Assembly (NCBI RefSeq): GCF_017874035.1
Contig: NZ_JAGGKV010000003.1
Coordinates: 455,269 to 519,268, forward strand
Reading direction: 5' to 3'
Source of the DNA: Paenibacillus aceris
GTDB taxonomy: Bacteria; Bacillota; Bacilli; Paenibacillales; NBRC-103111
Length of the DNA stretch: 64,000 bases
Shown here: in pieces, positions 52,495-61,007 of the stretch
How the letters are laid out: every line of letters begins with the position of its first letter
Position numbering within the stretch: the first letter of the stretch is position 1
Translations under genes and position numbers: made by a program
Notes under the pieces: generated by a model
Database searches by the model: none
The model's input: only the letters and a program-made list of their open reading frames with translations
Told to the model about the DNA's origin: nothing

Positions 52495-53823
52495 TTAAGC
52501 GTTATTCGATCTATCCACCCAAGCGTCGTTATCGTAGCCCCTAACTTCCCAGTACCCCATATGCTCCTTCTCGATGAGCTCAATCCCTTGGAGCCATTTA
52601 ACGGACTTGTATGCATACATCTGCGGCACAATCAGCCTGACAGGCCCCCCCAATTTTTGAGGAATAGGTTTGCCGTCCAGCAGCACAGCCACCATAATAT
52701 CATCCCCGCCAGCCTGCTCCAACGACAGCGCATCGGTATACACTTTGTCGCCAGAGTAAAATTTCACATACTTAGCCTTGGACTGCACACCTGCTGCCGC
52801 TAACAGCTGCTTGAGCGGGATTCCCTCCCACGTACAGTTATAAATAGACCAACCCGTTACACAATGGAAATTACTAACCTGTACGGTTCGTTTCAGCTTC
52901 AGGAACTCTTCCCAGTTCCATACACTTGGTTTATCAACAAGACCGGAAATGGCGAATTGCCATGTCTCCGAGGAAAAAGCCGGAATTTCCGTCACCGTAT
53001 AAATACGGAAATTCCCCTGCGCTCCTCCGCCGACAACAGCAGCGGAGTCTGGCAGCGGTGCAGGCGGCGGCAGCATGCTGTTGCCGTCCCCTGCAACATA
53101 TTCGGCGGTCGCAGAGCCGCCGTTGTCGAAGGCGCCTTTTATCCAGCGATAAAAGGCGGGACCGACCGCGATCACAATCACGAGTCCTGCGGCAATCCGC
53201 AGGAACGAAGCGCGTGTGATCGGTGACTCCTTCAGCGCGGCGATAACCGCCTGCGCAGCGGAGCGCTCAGCCGTGGCATCCGTGGCCGCCACGGGATCTT
53301 TCGCCGCCGCCGGCTGCGCGGCCGGCGGTTTCGCAGCGGCAGCCGCAGCGGCTTGCTCCAGCCGCTGCTGGCGCTTCAGCCATCGGCTGCGCGAGATGGC
53401 GTGGTACACGGCATACGGCACTCCGACCCAGGTGAGCAGATCATGGAGGAGGAGTGCCGTGTTGTTCCAGGCTGGCGGCAGATGACGGAACTGCCACAGG
53501 ATGACCCCGGACGCTGCCCAGCCAGCCAGCAGCGCCAGCACGAACACCAGATTCGCGCGTTGATTGCGGCGCGCGCGAATCTGGCGCCAATGCTTGCGAA
53601 TCATTGGTGCGTAAAGAGCGATGAGCAGAATAGAAGCGACGCCTAAATAAATGTGCAGCTGCTTGAGCGTCACTCGAAAGCTTCCCAAATCTCCGCGAAT
53701 GGCGCCTATGCTAAGCACGATGCCTGTTATCGTCAGCAGCATGAGAATCCAGGCATTCCAACTATGTATAGCGTTCAGACGCTTGCCAAAAGATTGCTTT
53801 AACCAACCTCTTTTCGATTCCAT
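52495..53823 (-). CDS. Fusion of a b-type cytochrome membrane domain and a sulfite-oxidase-type molybdoenzyme domain
   Basis: The 442-residue protein has four N-terminal helices (about 24-135) with His20, His57, His127 and His141 placed to ligate haem b. An Ala/Pro-rich linker (157-185) and a fifth helix (about 209-226) follow. The C-terminal half (about 270-442) is a sulfite-oxidase/YedY-like molybdopterin domain with the metal ligand Cys321 in NFHCVTGW and GGPVRLIVPQMYAYKSVKW. Electrons could pass directly between the molybdenum centre and the quinone pool. ITRASFLR before the fifth helix resembles a Tat signal with one arginine lost. Substrate unknown. Confidence 0.88.
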   Translation of the reverse strand: MESKRGWLKQSFGKRLNAIHSWNAWILMLLTITGIVLSIGAIRGDLGSFRVTLKQLHIYLGVASILLIALYAPMIRKHWRQIRARRNQRANLVFVLALLAGWAASGVILWQFRHLPPAWNNTALLLHDLLTWVGVPYAVYHAISRSRWLKRQQRLEQAAAAAAAKPPAAQPAAAKDPVAATDATAERSAAQAVIAALKESPITRASFLRIAAGLVIVIAVGPAFYRWIKGAFDNGGSATAEYVAGDGNSMLPPPAPLPDSAAVVGGGAQGNFRIYTVTEIPAFSSETWQFAISGLVDKPSVWNWEEFLKLKRTVQVSNFHCVTGWSIYNCTWEGIPLKQLLAAAGVQSKAKYVKFYSGDKVYTDALSLEQAGGDDIMVAVLLDGKPIPQKLGGPVRLIVPQMYAYKSVKWLQGIELIEKEHMGYWEVRGYDNDAWVDRSNNA

Positions 53824-54012
53824 ACGTCCACATCCTATTCAATCGAGAGTTATAGCTCTAATCATAACGTACAAATCTTAAATAAAGCTTACAAACTGCT
53901 AATATTTCTAGAGGCATGCGCTCCCTTATATTTGTTTCCATTCCTGCTATCCCAACGGCGCCAAGATTACTTCAGCTTCTACACGCTACCATCCTTTCTC
54001 TTCGTTACTGAG

Positions 54013-54105
54013 CCACAGGGATAGTGGACATAGCTCCTTCGTGCAACAGGGACAGTAGGCGTTGTTCTTCCCTGCCACGGGGATTGTGGATTTAGCTCTT
54101 CCCGC
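54013..54105. repeat. Three tandem degenerate 31-bp repeats
   Basis: Units begin at 54013, 54044 and 54075. They share the frame CCACaGGGATaGTGGAcaTAGCTCcTTC with changes at about a third of positions. A 31-bp period is not a multiple of three, so they are not coding. They fill part of the 630-bp gap between the molybdoenzyme gene and the two-component system. Confidence 0.65.
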
Positions 54106-54332
54106 TTCATTGCCCAAGAAGATTGTACCGGACACCCACCAATCAAGCGTATAATCGCTTACAACGCCTCTATCCAACTTGCCTGTGTTCATGGACAAGC
54201 ATATCTGAAGATCCATCCGGATTAAGGGAACCTCATTCCTTTATTTAGTGGTAATGCCCCATTTCGATGGTTTAAAGGGCAACTAGCTACAGGATCTTAT
54301 TTCACCGTAATCGATCAAATTTGTGTCCAGAT

Positions 54333-54409
54333 GGCGAAATAACGTACCATAGTTCCCCTTCCCTCACCAAAAGGGCTGCTTTTGGCAATATAGCGCCCTC
54401 TAGTTCCCC
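54333..54409. repeat. Pair of 26-bp repeats flanking a hairpin
   Basis: Two related units (54333-54358 and 54384-54409), both starting GGC and ending TAGTTCCCC, match at 19 of 26 bases and sit 51 bp apart. Between them CCAAAA-GGGCTGC-TTTTGG can fold. Apart from these and the 31-bp repeats, the gap from 53824 to 54456 shows no gene. Confidence 0.55.
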
Positions 54410-54456
54410 TACCCGCCCACGAGGTGTTGAGACTTCATCCTCCTTAAGCAGGTATG

Positions 54457-55506
54457 TCATTCATAAATAGGAATGGTAAACCAGAATGTGCTGCCACGTC
54501 CCTCGACTTGGCCCGCTCGACTCACGACCCCAATCGTTCCTCCATGCAGTTGAACAATCGATTTTGCTATCGCCAATCCGAGCCCGGCGCCTCCGCTTAC
54601 ACGCGTTCTTGATGGGTCTGATCGATAGAAGCGGTCAAATATTTTATCCATATCCTTTTCCTCAATACCGATACCTTGATCCTGAACGTACAGCTTTAGA
54701 TACGGCCCGGACACTTTCTCCGCCTTAATTGCAATGCTCCCGCCAATAGGAGAGTGTCGAATGGCATTTCCCAAAATGTTAGCAAGCACCCGCTTCATTT
54801 CCTGAGGCATGATGTTCACTGGCGGCAAGTACTCGGGCAGGTCTACGTTTACATTTAGCCGCTTCTCCTCCAGCTGAAAAGCTAAGCTTTGCAAACCATC
54901 TACTAGCAGTTGATCGACATGATACGGCTCAGGTGCAAAATCCGCTCCGCCCGCGTCCAGCTGAGAGAGCCTAAATAGCTCCTGGATGAGAGCGTCTAGT
55001 CTTCCTGTCTCCAAACGGATCGTTCGGAGGTAGCGCTCGAAGGTCGCTTTGTCCTGAATCACATCGTCTTCCAAAGCTTCAACGAAAGCTTGTATAGAAG
55101 CCATCGGTGTTCTCAGATCATGAGATACATTAGCCACAAGCTCTTTGCGGGAAGCCTCGGCTGTTCGTAATTTTTCGAAGCTGTCTTTCAGTTTGCCGCT
55201 CATGCGATTGAATTGACCGGCAAGTCTTTGGAATTCAGCCGGTCCAAGCAGGGGCACCTGCCCTTCAAAATGGCCCTCTGAAATACGAGTCGTTTCTTGT
55301 GTAATGGTATGAATGGCTTTCTCAAGAGGGCGCGTCATGATATAGTGAATCCCCATGGATACGACAGCCGCACCTAAGGTGAAGCTTGTCAGGAGCACGA
55401 CGTCCTTCCAATGAAGAAGCATATAATGATAGCAAATAAAAAGCGACAGCAAGATAATACCCGTACTCACGCCGCTTGCGATGAACAAATAGTTGCGAAG
55501 TTTCAG
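54457..55506 (-). CDS. Sensor histidine kinase of a two-component pair
   Basis: The kinase has two N-terminal helices, a HAMP region, the HisKA motif NVSHDLRTP (His129 counting from the proposed start), and HATPase boxes NAIRHS, DQGIGI, GGAGLGLAI. The obvious starts are internal (TTG 55488). A CTG at 55506 overlaps the regulator stop as CTGA and has GGGAGG 8 nt upstream, giving the normal basic leader KLRNY before helix 1. Coupled to the regulator. The signal is unknown; it lies downstream of the molybdoenzyme gap. Confidence 0.85.
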   Translation of the reverse strand: MKLRNYLFIASGVSTGIILLSLFICYHYMLLHWKDVVLLTSFTLGAAVVSMGIHYIMTRPLEKAIHTITQETTRISEGHFEGQVPLLGPAEFQRLAGQFNRMSGKLKDSFEKLRTAEASRKELVANVSHDLRTPMASIQAFVEALEDDVIQDKATFERYLRTIRLETGRLDALIQELFRLSQLDAGGADFAPEPYHVDQLLVDGLQSLAFQLEEKRLNVNVDLPEYLPPVNIMPQEMKRVLANILGNAIRHSPIGGSIAIKAEKVSGPYLKLYVQDQGIGIEEKDMDKIFDRFYRSDPSRTRVSGGAGLGLAIAKSIVQLHGGTIGVVSRAGQVEGRGSTFWFTIPIYE

Positions 55507-56225
55507 GATGGCTCCCTCCCTTCGAACTTATAGCCGATGCCCCATACGGTTTTTATATAGCGTGGCTGGGACGGATTCTGCTCAATTTTCTCTCTTAATC
55601 GGCGAATATGGACGGTGACAGTCGTTGTATCCCCGTAGTAATCAATATCCCAAATTTTGCTCAGCAATTGGTTTCGCGAGAAGACTTGTTCCGGATGGGC
55701 CGCGAACAAATGAAGCAGTTCAAATTCTTTTACGGTCAGCTCGATGTCTTTATCGTTAATGCGGACACTGCGATACAGCACGTTGATCTCAAGGCCCGGG
55801 TATCTCAGAATATGCGCCGGCAGGACTGCCTCCGTATTCGCCGCTGTCTCTGACTGGGTACGCTGTAGTCTGCGCAAAATTCCTTTTGCTCGCAGCACGA
55901 GCTCCCGTGGGGAGAATGGCTTCGTCAAGTAGTCATCCGCCCCCATGGTAAGTCCCGTCAGCCGGTCCATTTCGTCTCCTAGTGCTGTCAGCATGATGAT
56001 GGGAACGTCCTGCTCATTGCGGATTTCTTCACATACTTGCCATCCGTTTTTGCCCGGCATCATTAAATCCAGCACAATCAACTGCGGTTGATATTGCCGC
56101 CACTTACGAATCGCTTCATCACCATTTGGAGCTGAAATAACTTGATACCCTTCCCTCTGCAAATAAACGGTGCACACATCTATAATATTCGGTTCATCAT
56201 CTACAACAAGAACGATTGCCCCCAT
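55503..56225 (-). CDS. OmpR/PhoB-family response regulator
   Basis: The 240-residue protein has a receiver domain (VVDDEPN, phospho-acceptor Asp53, Lys near 103) and a winged-helix DNA-binding domain (about 140-236: ELTVKEFELLHLFAAHP, then TTVTVHIRRLREKI). ATG 56225 follows GGAGG at 8 nt. It is the first gene of the pair with the kinase. Target genes are unknown. Confidence 0.93.
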   Translation of the reverse strand: MGAIVLVVDDEPNIIDVCTVYLQREGYQVISAPNGDEAIRKWRQYQPQLIVLDLMMPGKNGWQVCEEIRNEQDVPIIMLTALGDEMDRLTGLTMGADDYLTKPFSPRELVLRAKGILRRLQRTQSETAANTEAVLPAHILRYPGLEINVLYRSVRINDKDIELTVKEFELLHLFAAHPEQVFSRNQLLSKIWDIDYYGDTTTVTVHIRRLREKIEQNPSQPRYIKTVWGIGYKFEGREPS

Positions 56226-56297
56226 ACGTCATACCTCCTCAAGCTAGTATAAGTATACCTTATCCCATTGAAATGAAGCTTACATATGTATTACAAA

Positions 56298-56333
56298 ACA
56301 ACAAAAGCCCAGCATGTTACATGCCAGGCTTCC
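56298..56333 (-). terminator. Terminator at the 3' end of the DUF2269-like gene
   Basis: AAGCC and GCATG pair with CATGC and GGCTT; the minus-strand reading ends in TTTTGTTGTTTTG. The stem overlaps the last codons of the gene. Confidence 0.75.
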
Positions 56334-56778
56334 ATATCATCAACACCAAAGAAAGGAGTGGAAGAATTGTGCCAATCGTTCCATAGATATCCCATTTTCT
56401 CGAGACATGTTGATACGCTTCTGTCTGCTTTCCAATCCGCACCGATTCTTCACTGTAGCGAATCATTTTTCTTTGCAGCGGCAGGAGAATGAAGAGCCAT
56501 AACAGACCCGATATTGAAAATAATAATAAAGCAGCCGTCAACCAGTTCCATTCCATGAAGGAGTACCCTCGTTTGGCCGTCATTAAAAATCCCGGAACGA
56601 GCAGCAGCACAATACCAGGTAGGGTAAACACATAATCGGCGAGCATAATGTTTTTGACGGTAAGATGTATCGTCGTCAGATCCTGCTTTCCGTAATGGGC
56701 CCTTACTTTCCAAAACGCTCCTGTCACAATATTACCCAGAAACAATACAGCGCCTAACACATGCAAAAACAATAGCAT
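56317..56778 (-). CDS. DUF2269-like integral membrane protein
   Basis: The 153-residue protein has four helices (about 3-22, 46-67, 80-102, 130-148) and the first-helix pattern FLHVLGAVLFLGNI seen in DUF2269-type membrane proteins. Conserved histidines in such proteins might bind a cofactor, but that is not shown here. It stands alone with its own terminator. Function unknown. Confidence 0.7.
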   Translation of the reverse strand: MLLFLHVLGAVLFLGNIVTGAFWKVRAHYGKQDLTTIHLTVKNIMLADYVFTLPGIVLLLVPGFLMTAKRGYSFMEWNWLTAALLLFSISGLLWLFILLPLQRKMIRYSEESVRIGKQTEAYQHVSRKWDIYGTIGTILPLLSLVLMIWKPGM

Positions 56779-56902
56779 TCCTAATCACTCCCTCTAATAG
56801 ATCTTCTCTTGTATTCATTGTAGACTTTCCCCGTCACCCTGTAAGGTGAGCAAGGTCATCGCACATTGGTGACCTAAGTCATTTTGTTGAAAAACAGTCG
56901 TA

Positions 56903-56946
56903 AAAACACAAAAACCGCAAAAAGGCAGATGCCTTAAAGCGGTTCT
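56903..56946 (-). terminator. Terminator of the MFS transporter gene
   Basis: AACCGC (56913-56918) and inner AGGCA pair with TGCCT and GCGGTT (56939-56944); the minus-strand reading ends in TTTTTGTGTTTTT. Confidence 0.85.
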
Positions 56947-56973
56947 GTTCCACGTTTGATAACTAATTGAAAT

Positions 56974-58209
56974 CTAAGCCTGCAAAGCACCCTCAATGGC
57001 GAGCTCTTCCTGCTTGCGATTTAAACTTCGGATATATCTCGTCTGGGCGATGCCGGCAACCACAAGGATGACCCCGAGAATGGCGAACATCATCTTTCCG
57101 CCATAGTGGCTGAACACCAATCCTCCCAATATAGGGCCAATAGCGCGTGACAGCTGCCAATTCATTCCGAAAACGGAGAAATACAAGCCTCTGTGCTCCT
57201 CCGGGGCAATCACCGAAATGACTTTTTGAATATGCGGGCCGTTCAACATTTCACCAATGGTAAATAAAAATTCAACGAAAAGCAGGACAGCAAGGAAAGG
57301 AACGAATCCATAGCCGATGGATACCACCGCAAACAGTGTGTACGAAACTGCCACGACTATATAAGCAGGAACGTGCTCTGTTCGTTTTGCGATCCACAGC
57401 TGTAAGGCTATAACTACACATCCGTTAAAAGTAATGATGGTCGCGAATACCGACTTATAATTTTCAAAATTTTGCTGTAAATGCAGCGGGAATGTTGACT
57501 CCACTTGCGCATATAACAGGGATACCGGCATGGCGAGGAAAGTGATCCATAGCAGCGATTTATGCTCCGACCATTTAATTTTGACTTTGCTCTTCGCAAA
57601 AATCTGTTCCTCATTCCTTTTTATAGGCATCGTCTCCGGAACCTTCCATACAACCAGCCCTGCATAAGCAAACAGTGTAATCGAACAAGCCAGAAAAATA
57701 ATCGTCGGATTCAGAGTAAACAACAGCAACCCAAGAAGCGGTCCGAACGCCGATCCCATATTTAAAGCAGTATGCAGCAAAGCGAACACTTCAGCCCGCT
57801 TCTGCTCCGGCACAACATCCGATATCTGAGCATTGGCGGCAGGTCCGAACATCGCATGACCAATTCCGTTAACAATGGAAATAAGGGCAAACTCCCAAAC
57901 ATGGCTGGCAAAGATGTACCCACCAATAGCAAAAGCCTGAATAATGAGCGCTGCAAGCATCATCGGCTTCCTTCCGTACTTATCGCTCAGGCTGCCGGCA
58001 TACAAGTTTACGAATATTCCGCATAAGGGCTGCAAGCCTACTATTAACATCGATAAGAAGACTGAGCCATCCAACTTGTCGTACAAGTAGAAGACCAGAT
58101 AAGGTCTCATCATAAATCCGGCCAATGAAGTCAGAATCGTTCCTACGACTCGAACCCAAATCGCAGTGTCATACTTGCTAATCAGTGAAAAGAAAGGAAT
58201 TCTATGCAT
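56974..58209 (-). CDS. Major facilitator superfamily transporter
   Basis: The 411-residue protein has about twelve helices and the MFS loop motif GSLSDKYGRKP (about 73-83). A conserved GHAMFGPAANAQISDVV stretch in helix 4-5 fits drug:H+ antiporter-type exporters. It is monocistronic. The substrate is unknown; nearby genes give no clue. Confidence 0.88.
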   Translation of the reverse strand: MHRIPFFSLISKYDTAIWVRVVGTILTSLAGFMMRPYLVFYLYDKLDGSVFLSMLIVGLQPLCGIFVNLYAGSLSDKYGRKPMMLAALIIQAFAIGGYIFASHVWEFALISIVNGIGHAMFGPAANAQISDVVPEQKRAEVFALLHTALNMGSAFGPLLGLLLFTLNPTIIFLACSITLFAYAGLVVWKVPETMPIKRNEEQIFAKSKVKIKWSEHKSLLWITFLAMPVSLLYAQVESTFPLHLQQNFENYKSVFATIITFNGCVVIALQLWIAKRTEHVPAYIVVAVSYTLFAVVSIGYGFVPFLAVLLFVEFLFTIGEMLNGPHIQKVISVIAPEEHRGLYFSVFGMNWQLSRAIGPILGGLVFSHYGGKMMFAILGVILVVAGIAQTRYIRSLNRKQEELAIEGALQA

Positions 58210-58259
58210 ATGACCTCCTATATGGCTTTGCTCCTCTCATTTTAGAAGGATTTGGGCAA

Positions 58260-58301
58260 AAGAAAAAGGTAAAATCTCGTTATAACGGATTTCACCTTTT
58301 A
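58260..58301 (-). terminator. Terminator of the SANT/HTH-like gene
   Basis: AAAAGGTAAAATC pairs with GATTTCACCTTTT (one mismatch); the minus-strand reading ends in TTTTTCTTTTG. Confidence 0.82.
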
Positions 58302-58317
58302 TGTACTTCCTGTTTCT

Positions 58318-58701
58318 TTACCCTCCGATACGAATTTTTCGGTAAGTATCGATAAATGATAGGACATCTACGCGTTTCCCCCTCTTTTTCGCTACTCGGG
58401 CCATCTTCACTAGCGTTGTCCAGAATTCGTCGAGTACGGGAGATTCAAACTCATTCTCCTTAGGAGCTTGCGTTAGCTTGTGCTTGTTCGTATAAGAGGA
58501 GCCTTCATCTGAAATCAGATACTGAATCTGACTTTTTTTCCACTGCTCGCCGGTTATGTAGCTTACGCCGATTTCACGCATTTTTTTGCGCACGGATGTG
58601 ACAGGCCGGGATAGTTCTCTGGCAATTACTACCGGAGGACATTCAGATGAAAGACGTTTTAATTTATCTAATTCTTGTGTGGACCAAGGTTTTTTAGTCA
58701 T
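58318..58701 (-). CDS. Small HTH (Myb/SANT-like) DNA-binding protein
   Basis: The 127-residue protein starts with a helix-turn-helix of the Myb/SANT-like kind: WSTQELDKLKRLSSE, then VIARELSRPVTSVRKKMREI, the layout of motility or phage-type regulators with an R-x-x-x-S-V-R recognition helix. The C-terminal part (about 85-127) is helical and basic. The start is ATG 58701 behind GAGG at 8 nt. It is divergent from the hydrolase gene. The target is unknown. Confidence 0.6.
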   Translation of the reverse strand: MTKKPWSTQELDKLKRLSSECPPVVIARELSRPVTSVRKKMREIGVSYITGEQWKKSQIQYLISDEGSSYTNKHKLTQAPKENEFESPVLDEFWTTLVKMARVAKKRGKRVDVLSFIDTYRKIRIGG

Positions 58702-58934
58702 AACCATAACCTCACTTCATAAAATGAATGATTCGTAGTCGCTTTTATTGGTTAACAACGGGTATACTGAGAGAATAACAATGAAATGTTAGAGAAGTAT
58801 GAGTTAACCATAATGAAAGTATGAAGACATAACTTTTTCGCTATTCCTCTCGTTTCTGTGACCTCGATACTACTATTTTGAGGAATTACCGGACTATTTG
58901 AGTGGAAAAATCCAATGATGGAGGGTGAAGACCA

Positions 58935-59729
58935 ATGAAACATCATATTAACGGAGCAGAGCTGTACATAACGGAAAAGGGGCAAGGCGCACCAGTCATT
59001 TTGCTGCATGGTTTTCCTCTGGATCATCGTATGTGGCAAGCGCAAGTTGATGCTTTGTCGCAACATTATCGCGTGATTACTCCCGATTTACGAGGGATGG
59101 GACAATCGGATGTTCCTGCTGCGAACATTTCTATGGAGCAATACGCGGATGACATTTTGACCATGATGGACAAAATGGGCATACAAAAAGCCGCACTCGG
59201 CGGCTTCTCCATGGGTGGTTATGTGGCATTTGCGCTACTTCGCAAAGCACCTGAGCGGTTCACAGCGCTTCTCTTCGCGAACACCCGGCCGGAAGCAGAC
59301 GGGCCGGAGGGGCGCAAGAACCGAATGAATATGTCGGCTGCCCTTTATGACAAAGGAGCTGGCGCGGCTAGAGACGCGATGCTGCCCAAGCTTCTCACCG
59401 AGCAGACTGCCAAAGATCAGCCTGGTCTCGTGGAGAACTTGAGCGCAGTTATGGCATCCATGCCTGCCGAAGGTCTTGTCCACGCCAGCCTGGCCATGGC
59501 GTTCCGTGCCGACTCCGTCGACCTTCTCGGCGCCATTTCCGTGCCGACGCTTGTCATCGCCGGCGAGCAGGATCCGATTGCACCGCCGGATGTGATGAAA
59601 AAGATGGCTGACGCGATCCGCGGAGCCAGCTTTCATGCCATCCCCTCGGCTTCGCATTTGGCGCCGATGGAGAAACCCGAGGCTTTCAACGCCCTGCTCC
59701 TTGAATTCCTGAAAGGCGCTACAGCCTAA
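58935..59729 (+). CDS. Alpha/beta-fold hydrolase
   Basis: The 264-residue protein has the hydrolase core: oxyanion strand LLHGFPLDHRMW, nucleophile elbow GFSMGG (Ser at about 93), a late aspartate in AGEQDPIAPP, and a catalytic His in SASHLAPMEKP. Esterase or lactonase activity is likely; the substrate is not predictable. It has no signal peptide. It ends 11 bp inside the convergent ROK gene with no clear terminator. Confidence 0.88.
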   Translation: MKHHINGAELYITEKGQGAPVILLHGFPLDHRMWQAQVDALSQHYRVITPDLRGMGQSDVPAANISMEQYADDILTMMDKMGIQKAALGGFSMGGYVAFALLRKAPERFTALLFANTRPEADGPEGRKNRMNMSAALYDKGAGAARDAMLPKLLTEQTAKDQPGLVENLSAVMASMPAEGLVHASLAMAFRADSVDLLGAISVPTLVIAGEQDPIAPPDVMKKMADAIRGASFHAIPSASHLAPMEKPEAFNALLLEFLKGATA

Positions 59730-60933
59730 CAAGCTGGTCCATGACCATCACGGCTGCCCCCATGGCAAGGGCCTCTTCACCTAGCTGTCCCTTGCTGAAG
59801 ACAACCTGATACGCGGGGTAGTAGTACGTTTTCCGAATCGCTACCTGCGTAGCGGTTTGGAAGAACAACTCCCCGCCCGCGATGAGCGGTCCCCCGAGGA
59901 TCACCTTCTCGGGATGCAAAATATTTAACAAATTGGCAAGTCCGATGCCAAAATAGGTCGCAGCTTCCGCAATGATCTCCACGACAAGGGGATCATTTTT
60001 TTTGAGTGCCTCCAGCACCTGCGTGTAGGTCACCTGTTCGGGGTCCTCCACGAAATGCGTCAACATCGTGGAGCGGCCCTGTTTTAAGGCAGAACGTGCC
60101 GCCTTTTCAATCGCATACAAGGATGCGTATGACTCCAAGGCGCCGTAGTTTCCCGAAGCGTTACGGTGGGCTACCCCATCCGTCTGAATGATCATTTGCC
60201 CGACTGAGCCTTCCATGTCGACGGCACCATAGATCACCTTCCCTTCGGAGACCATGGAAGAGCGCAAACCAACTCCGGCATGAATGTAGAGCAGATGCTT
60301 GAAGCTCTGCGTACGCTGATGCCAGGATTCCGCCAAAATAGCTGTGTTGGCTCCGTTATCCAGCATCGCGGGAATGCCAAGCTCCTCAGACAGCAGCCTG
60401 CAGATCTCGACATGCTTCCACCCCTTGGCCTGGAAATAGGATGGCTCCAATATGGTGCCTGACAGCCTGTCCACGGGACCAACGGCGCCAATACCAATTC
60501 CGAGCAGCATCGACTTCACGATTCCGTGCCGCTCCAGCATACTATGCGCTTCTAGAACGATGAGGCGGATTAGAACTTCCGGTGTCATTTCCGCGGTCAT
60601 TGTCCAGCTCCGGGAGTCTAGCTTGTTCATGCCCAAATCGACCAATACCAGCTTGGACAAGGTCCTGGAAATTTCTAGGCCAAATATAAACGCATAGGCC
60701 GAATTCTTTTCATAAAGAATCGGCCTACGCCCGCCTGTTGAAGCACCGAAGCCGGATTCAAGAATGAATCCTTGGCTCGTCAGCTCCTCCAGAAGCCGCG
60801 TCAACGTTGAGACGGTCATCCCGCTTTGCTCTAACAGCTCTGTCTTGGAGATCGTCGTCTGGCGACAAATCAACTCATAAATTTCTTTCGCTTTCCGGTT
60901 CGGAATGCGTTCCGCTATAACACCAGCATTCAA
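59719..60933 (-). CDS. ROK-family transcriptional regulator lacking the zinc cysteines
   Basis: The 404-residue protein has an N-terminal winged helix (about 12-70: KTELLEQSGMTVSTLTRLL), then a ROK domain with the ATPase-like GIGIGAVGPVD and a late GGPL motif. The family's zinc site (usually CxCGxxGCxE) reads RNASGNYGALE, with all three cysteines and the upstream metal-binding His replaced. It may therefore bind sugar without the structural zinc. It overlaps the hydrolase gene by 11 bp. Likely represses a sugar operon elsewhere. Confidence 0.88.
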   Translation of the reverse strand: MNAGVIAERIPNRKAKEIYELICRQTTISKTELLEQSGMTVSTLTRLLEELTSQGFILESGFGASTGGRRPILYEKNSAYAFIFGLEISRTLSKLVLVDLGMNKLDSRSWTMTAEMTPEVLIRLIVLEAHSMLERHGIVKSMLLGIGIGAVGPVDRLSGTILEPSYFQAKGWKHVEICRLLSEELGIPAMLDNGANTAILAESWHQRTQSFKHLLYIHAGVGLRSSMVSEGKVIYGAVDMEGSVGQMIIQTDGVAHRNASGNYGALESYASLYAIEKAARSALKQGRSTMLTHFVEDPEQVTYTQVLEALKKNDPLVVEIIAEAATYFGIGLANLLNILHPEKVILGGPLIAGGELFFQTATQVAIRKTYYYPAYQVVFSKGQLGEEALAMGAAVMVMDQLVRL

Positions 60934-61007
60934 AAGAAACAGCCCCCAATGATAATCTTTCTCACCTACTTCGCCATTAGGGTGCCCAATTCCTGCCTTA
61001 TCTTCAT

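Noticed and set aside
53986..54216. 76-codon minus-strand frame in the repeat region
   Set aside because: It runs across 31-bp non-coding repeats, has no ribosome site and no recognisable fold.
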